A DNA stretch of 64,000 nucleotides from positions 621,616-685,615 of the forward strand of contig VZRZ01000468.1 of the NCBI GenBank assembly GCA_013398175.1, read 5' to 3'. Source of the DNA: Climacteris rufus (lineage: Eukaryota > Chordata > Aves > Passeriformes > Climacteridae). The notes under the pieces are model-generated. The model did no database searches. It had not been told where the DNA came from and saw only the letters and a program-made list of their open reading frames with translations. This document shows positions 39,101 to 48,292 of the stretch, one piece after another; the first letter of the stretch is position 1; each line of letters opens with the position of its first letter. The position numbers and the translations under genes are program-made.

Positions 39101-42100
39101 TTCTTCAAAAAGCAAAGCAAAACCCTAAAGCTTCTTTACTCTCAGAAGAACCAAGAAGCAATAAAAGATTGCATACTCTGGGGTTTTAGGTACACAAATC
39201 TATACAGCCCCTGGGAAAGCTCTGGGCAAACTGGCACTTGGTCATCACTGAAGATGGCACATATTGGCTGTGAGCAGATACTACCTGATTAGAGAATTTC
39301 ACTTGGGGGCCAACAAATCTCTGCTCAGAACAGAGGCTGTTCCTTGTTTCTCCTTGCCATACAACTTGGCAAAATACCAGTCAAAGAAAGGCCTGCCTAT
39401 CATCTGAATTTGTGCTGTAAGTTACAGAAACATTCATGTTTATAAACGAAAGAACAGTTATTTTGCTCTCATTATAGCATATTTTCCCCCTTTGTTTTTA
39501 TAAAGTGAACCCAAGGTAGTACCTGAAAACATCCACCAAAAAGCAGTGCTGGAGGGAAGACACCTGGAACGTAGTACTTGGCCACAAAAACAAAGGTAAA
39601 ACCCAAAGAATTTGGCAAAACTGTAAGCAGCTTAAAATAAGCTTCTCAAAATTAAAATCTCATGGAATTCTTAACTACTAAGTGGACCCCACACATCACA
39701 TATTTACCTCCAGGTGATCAGATTTCTCCTGAATTTGTTTCTCTAGCTCTCCTTTAGTTACTCGGAGTTTTGCATCCAATTCATTTGATTTAATTTCTTC
39801 TGACTCCTAAAGGGATTGAAGAAATGTAAGTAGAGTTTTATGTTCCCCTTTCTATTCTGTGAGTGTACAGACAGCTTTTCACATTACTCTTTCCTGTAAG
39901 TACATCTCTGATAATCCTGACCATGCCCAGAAAGACCCCCACACTGCATGCCAATCAAGATAAACATTTTCCATTTAGTTTAACAACTTCCCAATAAAGA
40001 AACCAGTCACTATTCATCTCAACTTTGTAGTTTGCACAGGATAATTGTTCCCTGCTACAGCTTAAGCTAGAAAGAGAGGAAAAAGAAGACTCAGGCACTA
40101 AACATTAATTTGACATGCTGAGAAAATGTGCCTACTTGATAGGATTTTATCATTTCTTGACAATTTTTCCTTATCTGGTCTCCTTCTTCTTTTGCTTCAG
40201 TTAATTTTGTCATTGCATCTTTGAGGCGTTCTTTGGTTTCCTACAAAAGAGTCATAAAAAGAATGGGTTAAACCTAGTAAAACTTGTTTATTTAACTTCA
40301 TCTGAGAAGCACATTTCTCATAATAAAACTTTCCTATTTCAGTCTGGAAAGAATTAACAAAACAAAGTCCAACATTATTTTTCCCCTTGCTTCCATTCAA
40401 CTATTACTTTATGCAATTCCATTTGACCAAACACTGAAGACACAATAAAAAGATCTCGTTTCTGTGCCATGCACATTTTCAGATGGCAGATTTAACTCTA
40501 CCACTTAAAAACTAAATTAAGTTATTGCCAACAAACAACTCACCCTAAAAAAACTAACAACAAATTAAAATTTGATTATCAAATTAAGAGAATCCCCCAA
40601 TGCATCTTCCCTTCACATCCTTTTAACATTTCTATTTCAGTATCAGTATTTAAGAGCACTATTCTGACTTTTGCTACAGGTATTCAAATTAAACAGAAAA
40701 ATCACTTTAGAAACAGTACATAAAATTAAACAGTGTTAACAACTACATTACCCTATTTTCATGTAATGGTAATACTACCACTTCACTCACCTTGTGTGAA
40801 TCCATTTCTGTTTTCAATTTATTCTGAGCCCATTTTACTTTGATAACATGAGAATTGATTTCTTCTTTCAATTTTTCTATTTCTCTGTTGAGTCGTGTGG
40901 CTTCACCATCCTGAGAAAATTTCATAGATATTTTATAGAATTAAATGAACAAGTGTTTCTACAACAAAACTCCTGTCCAATTATCAAGGTTTTTATTTGC
41001 CTTAATACCTAGGTTTTGCAAAATCATGCACATGTTTGAGGATGCCCAATAATGCTTTAATCCACTGGAAAAAAAATCTACATTAGTGTTGTGGTTTGAA
41101 TAGCAAGGTAAGGTTGCACTAGTGTTAGTATATGTTAATGTTACACATCTGTTAAAAGACAAAACTCCACAGATTTTTGTTTCAGAAGCACAGTTTTTAG
41201 GACTTTTAAGATGCAGCCTTCTGGACATAATATCATTGCTCAGAAGAGGCCCAAAACAAAGTCTGATCCCTAGTCATTTATTAATTTTTGGATCTTCCAC
41301 ATGAAACAGCTTTGTAAACCACAGCTGTGAAGCAGAATACAAAAAGACTTGGATCATTTAATTGTAATCTCTTACTGCTTTCTAAAAGAGAGTGGCAAAA
41401 TTCTGGAGGAAAAATCCTATTGCTTTATTACTGATTTTTAGTATTACAAATGAGAAAATACAGAGTGAAAACCTAGAAAAACAGCAAAAAAGACTGCAAT
41501 AATTGAATGCCATTGCAGCCTTTAAAAATCCAAACAAGCTAGAAATTACTCAAAATCTAGGTATCTGTAACAAGCAGACAAGCAGTCTTCAATTTATCAA
41601 AAAAAAAAATCCCTTATGTTTCACAAACTAATAATCAGAGAAATCTTAAATGGAACTTCAAAGAGATTACTTCAAAAAGAATCAACTCCTTGCCCTTCCC
41701 TTGGGGCAAAGGTGCTCTCACAGCTGTACAGCCAAGCCAAATGCAAACAGGTTTCTTCCACCACGTCCAACAGCAGACAAGTGCTAAGGTTGTTCTGACA
41801 GTGCTTTGAACCATTCACTCCAATCACGCAGCAATACTGGGAGTACCTTAGTTTCATAGAGCTGGTGCAATCTTCCTTTTTCCTGAGAAAGTTGCTTGAT
41901 TTTATTTGCAAGCTTTTCTATTTCTTTGTTTGCATCTCTCACTCTCCTCTCCAGGATCTCCTTTTCCTTTCGGAGGTCCAGCGACTCCTTCTCCCCCCGC
42001 ACGTATTTCATCACCATTGTCTCCTTCTCGTGGCGAGCTTCCTCACATTTCTTGTTTGCCTGGAAAAATACCAAACCACAATCAATCAAGCCTTGTAGTT

Positions 42101-45100
42101 CATCATAAATTTTATTAGACACTACGGGATACTTTCAGTATTTCAGCAGAGTAGCACTGGAGGGCAGGACTCAAAAGCTCCAGTTTTGCACAGACTAACA
42201 CTAGATCCCTATTAAGCACAAAATTACTCATATTTCCAACAGTAAATATGTATCTAAGCAGCTGCATCTTCACAGCTAAACATCTAAAATGAGTATCAGT
42301 ACATTAGTAGCTTGTTGTTTAAAAGGAAAGAAGTGTAAGTTTTAGTGACAAAATAATCTGGCAAACAGCACCAGTCCTCTCTCTTTCCTCATCCACATGC
42401 TAACTGCACAATCATTATCCAGTGGCTTCTTTATCAGATGGCTCACTTTTAGTGGCTTATTTTTACAGATTCCCCCCACCCCAGCACTAACAAATTCTTC
42501 TTCAAACTAGGAAAAAAAAAACAAAACAAACACTGAGCTTTACAATACATGCAACAGAGAAAATACTTGGCATAATAAAATACCAAGAAGGAAAAAAAAA
42601 ATCCCAGATCTCAGTAATACACAAAGACAAAATAAGAGCTTTGTGCTGGAAGTAAGAAAAATATTAATCTTCTCACAGCCTGTCTGCAAAAAGCCACTGT
42701 CAGCTGTTAGCTCCTTTTGAATCAAGTTCAGCTTATAGGTAAGGAAAATGAGATTTCCTTGAGGGCTGAAATCCATCCATATAAAAAGAGACATTTTTTA
42801 AGAGTTATCAAGCACTCTAGAGTGTTAACTATTTGGAAATTCACTGATGCCAGTTTATCAAAAATGCATACATAACTGCACACTACTAGTTCTAATTTTG
42901 GAAAATGTTGCCTTACCTAGTGATCCAATATCTTTCTTACAAGACCCAAGTTTGTTCAAAAACGTAGATGCTGAATAATTTAAGGTTTTCCACGTTACCT
43001 GTTCCATTCGAAAGGCCATCTCTTTATGCAACTGCTGAATGGTATTTTTGGCTGCTGCATCTTGAGTTACAAGTTTGTCTTTACCAGCTTTCACTTCTTT
43101 ATTAAGCTCTTCTATTCTTGCTTCCAGCTAAAATAGAACATCATGATATAATTATAGGGAAAACAACTCTTTGATCATGTTTTATACAGGCAGGCATATA
43201 TCACACAAAATTAATGCTTCAACAGATATTTACCTGCATTTTACACTTGTCAGGCTGCAACCACCCATATCAACATCTAGCTTAGCATGACAGTAAAAGC
43301 ATGAAAGATGTCAATTCCCATCTTCAGTGAGACTGAAGATGCCTCAAATCAAGTAAAACACAAGGCACAATAATTTACTACACAAAACAGTAGATTGACA
43401 GCAAGTGCTGAGCTGCCAGAGCAGAGCTGGCTGCTATCTGAAGTTGCTTCACCTTCCACCCTTTTGTTCCTATCCTTGTGCCATATCCTCCACCACACCA
43501 GCAAAGCAGCAATGCACCCCTACTCAACTGGACTGGGAATTAATTCATTGAAAAAAATCACTCAGCAAATAAAGAGGAGCTTAGTCATCCTGCTGGCACT
43601 TTTTTTAGCCACCTAGTGAAGCAAGGCAGAGCCTTGATCCAGCTGAAGAATAATCACCAGTGTTAACTGGAAATCTTCCCAGAGAGTGTTCCCAGCCAAG
43701 TCATGCAGGTCCAGCAGGAGCAGCGTGGTGGCTGCACGGGCTGTGACTGCCCAAACATTGCTCAGATTGTGCCTAAGACTTTCCTCTTGTCCTAGGAAAA
43801 GCCAACTCGCCCAGATTAGGGGGTTTGGTTTGCTTTGGGGGAGTAGGGCCAAGATCACAGGTCAGCATCTTACATTTTTGTGCAATTCCAAGCTGCTACA
43901 GAAAATGCAAGAACCATCTGAAATGCTTCTGTTATCACACCATGACTTGATCACATTCTGTTCAGCTTTGCACATGCACCATTTGCCATACAAAGAGTTT
44001 TACATGTACAAGCAGGCCTGTACAGTTTGCTTAGAGCTGTGAGTGCAGCCAAGCTTTCACTTACTTAAAGGTTATCATAAAACACTAATTCCAAAATTCT
44101 AACAATAAAACACTCCCATCACAAATGAAAAAGCTCAGGTCTTTCACAGAAATCTATCTTACAACTCCAGGTGCTATTCAACTGCCATATAAAACTATTA
44201 TAATCCAAAAGAATATTTTCTGAAATTACTTGCAAGCATGTAATATCACAAACTCCCTCACAAATTCTTTTTTTCAGAATGAAGTAAAGCAATTGGTGCA
44301 TGACAGAGCTTCATGAAATCATACAGTGCTATCATGGAAATACAGACAAGAAAGAATGAGTAAGCTGCTCACACTGATTTATTCAGGCATAAGCAATTTC
44401 AATTTGTAGGCTAAAAATGAGACTTTTCAATTCCATTTTCAATCACATCATGGATTTTTAAAGACTGTTTGACATGAACCAAAGACAGACTAAGCTTGTA
44501 CATACATGAATATATTCCTCTGGAACACTATGAGCCTGACACCCTGCTTTCTGAACAGATTTGTGTGTGATGCAGGCACAAGAGAGAAACCTGACAACCA
44601 GGACCGTCACCTGCACTTTGACAAACAGAAATTAGCATTTTAAATGCTATCTCTTGCCAGATTTCCAAGATATAACCTGTAATCAGTTTCTAAAGCTGGC
44701 CAACCAGCTGCAGGGGCATCAGCAGGTAGCTGATAAGAGACAAGCAGTGACAGCTGGTGTGATACCTTTCCCTCTCACACTAAAACCAGCCTGCACCACT
44801 GCACACACCACGCTCCTCCTCGGCCTCTCAGGGTTCTAACAAGTCCCTGAGGAAATGTCTGTATACAGTACCTGATAACACCATGGCAGAGACTTCCAGA
44901 TACAGAACACTTTGGTGATGTGACTCTAGAAAGTCAGTTTATCCAAAGACACTAAAAGCTTTTAGACAATTTATTGGAATACAAGAGCAGATTTAACCTC
45001 TTTAAAAGCTCAGAATAAGCATAGGCATCCCTTCCTTCTCTGTGCTACCAAGGATGATGTCCTGTTAAAGAGTGGCAATAGTGACAGGTGAGACACCAAC

Positions 45101-48100
45101 CAGCACTTCTGTTTTGTTATCTGTACCTGTTTAATGATGCTGAGGTGCTGTTTTTCTGTTTCTGTTCGTTTTTTCAATTCATCTTTTAAGTTGTCCTTTT
45201 CTGAGCAAATTTCCAAAATCAGTTCCTGATGCTTTTTATTTTCTTTAATCAATCTGTAAAAAGAAAAAAATAAAAATCAAAAAAACAAGGTAGATCAGTA
45301 CTGGGGTTTTTTCGTTGGTTGTTTTCAATTCTGAGACACATGGTTTTTGCTCTTCAGTCTGCAAATTTTATTGGGAAGGCAGAAACCCCAATAAAATCCA
45401 TGAAAGCCTTATGAGAAAAAAAAAGAATCATGTTGTGCATGTGGAACTTAACTCCAAAACTGCAAGAAGGAACTTCCTTGTGAGGAACAGCCTGTTTCCA
45501 GCATTTTAGGGTTGTTGTAGTCCATAAGCATATGGGATATTTGGTAACTCTATGAAACCACAAAACTGTAAATGTTAGTAATTTTAAGGTAATGTAAGAC
45601 AAGTAACTTCCACTCAGAGAGCTCCACCAGTCAAATGTCTGAAACACAGAGATTTTATTAATTTCATGGATTGCTCAGAGTACCCATGGAAGTTCACAAC
45701 CTGGTAGGAAACAGAATCCTGATTTTTTAAGTCCTAAGAAGGTATGTAACAAGTGTCCATGCCCATGCCCTTGTGTAACTACTGTTAAAAAGTTCTATTT
45801 TTACCAATAGTTCCAGTTCAGCTCAGCTGTTTGAAGCCAACACACACCTAGTTTAACATGCCAGCATAAAATTCAGAAGTTACATTGCCATTAACTGCTG
45901 AATAAAGAGTCTCAAATGTATTTACATGTTTGCAGGTACTACTACATGGCAGGTATTTTAGGCTACTAATTGCATGAATTTGTGGGAGACATGTATTTAC
46001 CTGAAAAAGGTATGTAAATATCCCTGTACAGATGTATTTTCATCTTTACCTCCCCTCTGCTGGAAAAAAAAATTCTCAAAGCAAACTAGTCTCCTAAATT
46101 ATAAGGAATTCAAAACCATCAGTTATAGAGAGCTTAGCACTTGAGATCTGCTTTTTAATCTATTAATGAATGTTCCAGGATTACAAATTCTTAATTCACA
46201 CCACAGCTGCTCAAGTATATATTTAGATCAAATCACAGGAGACAACTGGGCTATTTGCAGAACAATGTTACAAGGAATTCTGCTGATCATAAAGTATGAG
46301 ACAAAATAAACACAACCCACACAAGACCCTTTGGACCAAACAAAATGTTCCACATCAGCTTCACTCTTGAGGTGAATCCCCCAGAGTCAAATGGGTGCAG
46401 CTGGCCAAAACAAAAGGACATATTTTTACATAAAGCCCTCTGTATGTATACATACCATGTTCATATGTATCTAAACATTTGTCTCTAAGAAAGTAATTAG
46501 TCCATGGCTGAAAAATGCTGACCTGCTTCTGAGTTCACCATAAACAAGTTAAAGTCATTACCTCATGATCTCCTGGAATTACCACTATCTACACACCCAG
46601 CACTTCAGATTCCCACACCTCCCCTGTAACTTCTGAATGTCCAACTGTGCCTTCTCAAGCTTTCCTTTCATCACCTGACCTTCCTCACATGGATGGTTTC
46701 TGTCAAAGGTTAACTGGTGAAGTGCAACAGAATACTTTCCCTACTGGGACTCTCTCCCTCTGTCTGGTTTCCCTTCCTTTGATGTCCTCCCATATCATGG
46801 TATCCAAAAGCCTTATATGAAAAGTAGAACACTCATTTCCAGCTATGCAAAAAGGAATAAATATTAAGTTAGAGGCTACATTTTGTTAGCAAAAAAACAT
46901 TTCTAAAGAGGCAACAGAGAGTGAAATGCCATATAAGTAAACATGAAATCAAGCAATGAACTAGCTTTTGATGAACAGAAATATTCACGTTGAATGCTGC
47001 CTGGTAGAACTGTTAAGCCCAGTTCATTATGGCAAAGCTTATAAGCCCTGTATTTCAGAAGTCCTCCTATAAAATGTGGTAAGACAGTAGTTTATCTATG
47101 TATGACACTTCCAACTCAAAGAACTAGCTGATTAACAACTCTGCTGGGTTATGACAGGAGATTGAATACTACTTGAAAAAGAAACAAGCAATTTCAAACA
47201 CAAATAAAATGCACATTGTGGGAGTTAGTGCTTTCAAAAATTCATTTCTCCACAGACACATATGGGCTGAATGAATCCTGGACTATTTTTATACCACCAT
47301 TACTTCTGCAGTATTTAAGTCATTCTAGACATTGGCAGGCTATTCAATGACACAGTTGGCTATTCAGTTCCTGCCAAATCCTGCAAGAATTCAGCTATCT
47401 AAGCACACTTTTATTTACAAGTGCACACCACAAGTAAAAATAATTTGTCGCTTAAAAAACAATTTAAAAGAAGCTCATTAACTATCCTTATACCTACTCA
47501 AGGGACAGCTTGCTTCATACCAAAATGTTGCATGCAGGTGCACACAACATGCAGCCAGAATGGTTCAGTGCACACCTCCAACCATGATGCACACACTCAA
47601 ATACTCACTTTTTTATAGTTTGTTCTTGCTGCAGGTATTTATCTTGCACACATTTTTCAAACACAGCCAAGGCATGTTCACCCTTCTGCACACCATTGGG
47701 GAGCTTTGGTTCCTTTGAAAAATCTGTGGATAAGAGTTCAGACTCTATTTCCTTTAGCAAATCCTCCTGTGAGGAAGTCTGATGTATTGTGGAAATAAGC
47801 TTCTTTGTGCAGTCTGTGTCATAAGGGCTTTCTGAATAGATGTGATCACTCGATTTTTTCCCCAAGTCAGATTCCTCCCTCAGATCCTGTAGTATTTCCA
47901 TCAACGACTGTTCTGTCTGGTTAGTTTTTGGGTCAAGCTGTTCAAGTTCTTCACTAGATGAGTGTTCTGATTTTGTGGAGCCTTCTGTCTTTTTTCCACA
48001 GCAGGTATTGGCAGAGGAGTCTGCCCCTCCACAGGGCTGCTGTGCTTCTGCTGGGAGCCCATTGCTGCTTATGCCAACGGCTGCTGCATCCTGGTCCGAG

Positions 48101-48285
48101 GGCAACAAACTCGATTCCCTTTCCAAGACACCAGCACCACCTCCTCCAGTGCAAATGATGCTTGAGCAGTCCTCCATTCCAGATGTTTTGTCAGACTTCT
48201 CATTATCTGGGGACTTGAAAGAGGCATCATCTGACAGATTGACTGGTTCCAGTGTGCTTTGCATTTCTGGTAAATATTCCTCCAT
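30084..48285 (-). CDS. CCDC186: CCDC186, coiled-coil Golgi/dense-core-vesicle protein (whole coding span, 15 coding exons)
   Basis: Joining the fifteen exons listed below gives an uninterrupted 913-codon frame from the ATG at 48285 to the TAA at 30084-30086, with GT/AG at every internal junction and compatible phases. I recognise the protein as CCDC186 (C10orf118; worm CCCP-1) from segments such as YSESPYDTDCTKK, VMKYVRGEKESLDLRKEKE, NSHVIKVKWAQNKLK, LQKDIEGSRKRESELL and [14 protein letters not shown]. The human protein is about 898 aa from memory. Residues 1-190 are acidic, Ser-rich and probably disordered. About 200-720 are near-continuous coiled coil. About 733-765 form a Ser-rich linker, followed by C-terminal helical segments to 913. 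No signal peptide or membrane segment is seen. In other animals the protein is a RAB2-linked peripheral membrane protein of the trans-Golgi that recruits EARP and acts in dense-core-vesicle cargo sorting. The longest intron inside this span is 2.4 kb. By human synteny it lies between ADRB1 and TDRD1. Confidence 0.96.
30858..31077 (-). CDS. CCDC186: CCDC186 coding exon 14 (residues 813-886)
   Basis: The acceptor is TTTATCCTCCAG|AATTATT; its first base completes Lys813. The donor is TTGAAA|GTGAGT. It is 220 nt. It encodes IIQSYILREEAGTLSSEASD, then [20 protein letters not shown] and PADSGLTLELSLEINRKLQA. This is one of the most conserved segments of the family and non-heptad in its middle, so it is likely the functional C-terminal (membrane/RAB2-proximal) region. 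That role is inferred from published work on the family, not from the sequence. Confidence 0.96.
32134..32344 (-). CDS. CCDC186: CCDC186 coding exon 13 (residues 743-812 plus split codon 813)
   Basis: The acceptor is ATGTGTTGGCAG|GGTCCC. The donor is ACCAA|GTATGT. It is 211 nt. It encodes GSLNARSSAEDRSPENTGSA (linker, with a cluster of CpGs in its codons), then VDKAVLVERILRLQKAHARK and NEKMEFMEDHIKQLVEEIRK. The last two are the first C-terminal helical segment, highly conserved in the family. Confidence 0.95.
33379..33459 (-). CDS. CCDC186: CCDC186 coding exon 12 (residues 716-742 plus split codon 743)
   Basis: The acceptor is AACACTTTTAG|CACGG and the donor is TCATCAG|GTAATG. It is 81 nt. 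It encodes ARRKLDQMENGNYDKEVSSM and GSRSSSS. This marks the end of the long coiled coil and the start of the Ser-rich linker, which is well conserved in the family. Confidence 0.95.
34517..34706 (-). CDS. CCDC186: CCDC186 coding exon 11 (residues 653-715 plus split codon 716)
   Basis: The acceptor is GTAATTACAG|AGCACC. The donor CTAG|GTGGGG is weak, with no A at +3 or +4. It is 190 nt. It encodes STKLQKEEAQRKLEVETLQA and later HVDELKDDLATQKRKHAANL and KDLTKQLQL. The exon is markedly GC-rich (close to 60%) inside AT-rich introns. From memory, its Ala-rich middle differs more from the human protein than neighbouring exons do. It has no internal ATG in frame, so ORF finding misses it. Confidence 0.9.
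35304..35559 (-). CDS. CCDC186: CCDC186 coding exon 10 (residues 567-652)
   Basis: The acceptor is TTGTTTTGACAG|AGATG; its first base completes Arg567. The donor is GATCTG|GTGAGT. It is 256 nt. It encodes DEQEINALKEEIDGFNALIA, then DLQKDIEGSRKRESELLIFT, and ends ECVQQIRDDL. The central DLQKDIEGSRKRESELL block is strongly conserved. The open frame extends into introns on both sides by chance. Confidence 0.95.
37968..38110 (-). CDS. CCDC186: CCDC186 coding exon 9 (residues 520-566 plus split codon 567)
   Basis: The acceptor is TTCTATTTAG|GTAAAATG, which creates a GT immediately inside the exon. The donor is CAGAG|GTACAG. It is 143 nt. It encodes [20 protein letters not shown] and IINRQKTEIQNLLDRVKTVD and then HLQDQHQ, with Arg567 split across the junction. 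Coiled coil continues through it. Confidence 0.95.
38877..38963 (-). CDS. CCDC186: CCDC186 coding exon 8 (residues 491-519)
   Basis: The acceptor is CTTTAAAAAG|GTGCAT and the donor is ACAAAG|GTAATG. It is 87 nt, phase 0/0. It encodes VHHAKIKELEDLKRTFKEGM and DELRTLRTK, essentially identical to the mammalian block, which begins with Met instead of Val in my memory of the human sequence. The acceptor tract is purine-rich and weak. Confidence 0.95.
39708..39806 (-). CDS. CCDC186: CCDC186 coding exon 7 (residues 458-490)
   Basis: The acceptor is CCCTTTAG|GAGTCA and the donor is CTGGAG|GTAAAT. It is 99 nt, phase 0/0. It encodes ESEEIKSNELDAKLRVTKGE and LEKQIQEKSDHLE. It was recognised by family similarity and flanking splice sites rather than by a start codon. 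Confidence 0.95.
40136..40240 (-). CDS. CCDC186: CCDC186 coding exon 6 (residues 423-457)
   Basis: The acceptor is TCTTTTGTAG|GAAACC. The donor CAA|GTAGGC is weak, lacking G at -1 and at +5. It is 105 nt, phase 0/0, exactly 35 residues or five heptads. It encodes ETKERLKDAMTKLTEAKEEG and DQIRKNCQEMIKSYQ. No ATG-initiated open frame reveals it; I found it by splice sites and family similarity. Confidence 0.94.
40791..40910 (-). CDS. CCDC186: CCDC186 coding exon 5 (residues 383-422)
   Basis: The acceptor is TTTTCTCAG|GATGG and the donor is CACAAG|GTGAGT. It is 120 nt, phase 0/0. It encodes DGEATRLNREIEKLKEEINS and HVIKVKWAQNKLKTEMDSHK. The VKWAQNKLK stretch is a hallmark of CCDC186. Confidence 0.96.
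41847..42059 (-). CDS. CCDC186: CCDC186 coding exon 4 (residues 312-382)
   Basis: The acceptor is GTATTTTTCCAG|GCAAAC and the donor is ACTAAG|GTACTC. It is 213 nt, phase 0/0. It encodes ANKKCEEARHEKETMVMKYV then RGEKESLDLRKEKEILERRV and ends GRLHQLYETK. This is the most highly charged part of the coiled coil and one of the best-conserved blocks in the family. Confidence 0.96.
42999..43127 (-). CDS. CCDC186: CCDC186 coding exon 3 (residues 269-311)
   Basis: The acceptor is TTCTATTTTAG|CTGGAAG and the donor is GAACAG|GTAACG. It is 129 nt, phase 0 at both ends. It encodes LEARIEELNKEVKAGKDKLV and then a segment ending QQLHKEMAFRMEQ, coiled coil that matches the known family sequence nearly residue for residue. 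Confidence 0.95.
43128..47608 (-). other. CCDC186: CCDC186 introns between coding exons 1 and 3
   Basis: Intron 43128-45126 (about 2.0 kb) and intron 45254-47608 (about 2.36 kb) carry no coding exon or repeat that I can recognise. A GC-richer block at 43,400-43,860 has open frames on both strands but no family similarity. Confidence 0.6.
45127..45253 (-). CDS. CCDC186: CCDC186 coding exon 2 (residues 226-268)
   Basis: The acceptor is TTTTTACAG|ATTG; the first base completes Lys226. The exon encodes LIKENKKHQELILEICSEKD onward to ...QHLSIIKQ, the start of the continuous coiled coil, rich in Lys/Glu with Leu/Ile at a/d spacing. The donor CAG|GTACAG falls on a codon boundary. The length is 127 nt. 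Confidence 0.95.
47609..48285 (-). CDS. CCDC186: CCDC186 first coding exon (residues 1-225 plus split codon 226)
   Basis: The ATG at 48285 has a strong context (A at -3, G at +4). The exon begins a few bases upstream, at an acceptor ending ...TTTCTGAAG (first exon base 48292) or less likely ...GCATCTAG (48302). It encodes the divergent N-terminus: acidic and Ser/Thr-rich, with a Gly-run (TGGGGAGVL, residues 46-54) and a Cys pair (NTCC, 93-96). It ends in well-conserved blocks: YSESPYDTDCTKK (150-162), EDLLKEIESELLSTDF (174-189) and KGEHALAVFEKCVQDKYLQQ (201-220). The donor is AAAAA|GTGAGT, ending after two bases of codon 226. From memory, the human N-terminus aligns poorly before about residue 148. 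Confidence 0.93.
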
Positions 48286-48292
48286 AATCTTC

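Larger units (their letters stand above)
38964..42998 (-). other. CCDC186: CCDC186 introns between coding exons 3 and 8
   Basis: Introns of 744, 329, 550, 936 and 939 bp separate the six frame-symmetric exons. They are AT-rich and unique-looking. The compact spacing and absence of repeats suggest little insertion tolerance or chance. Nothing else is supported. Confidence 0.6.
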
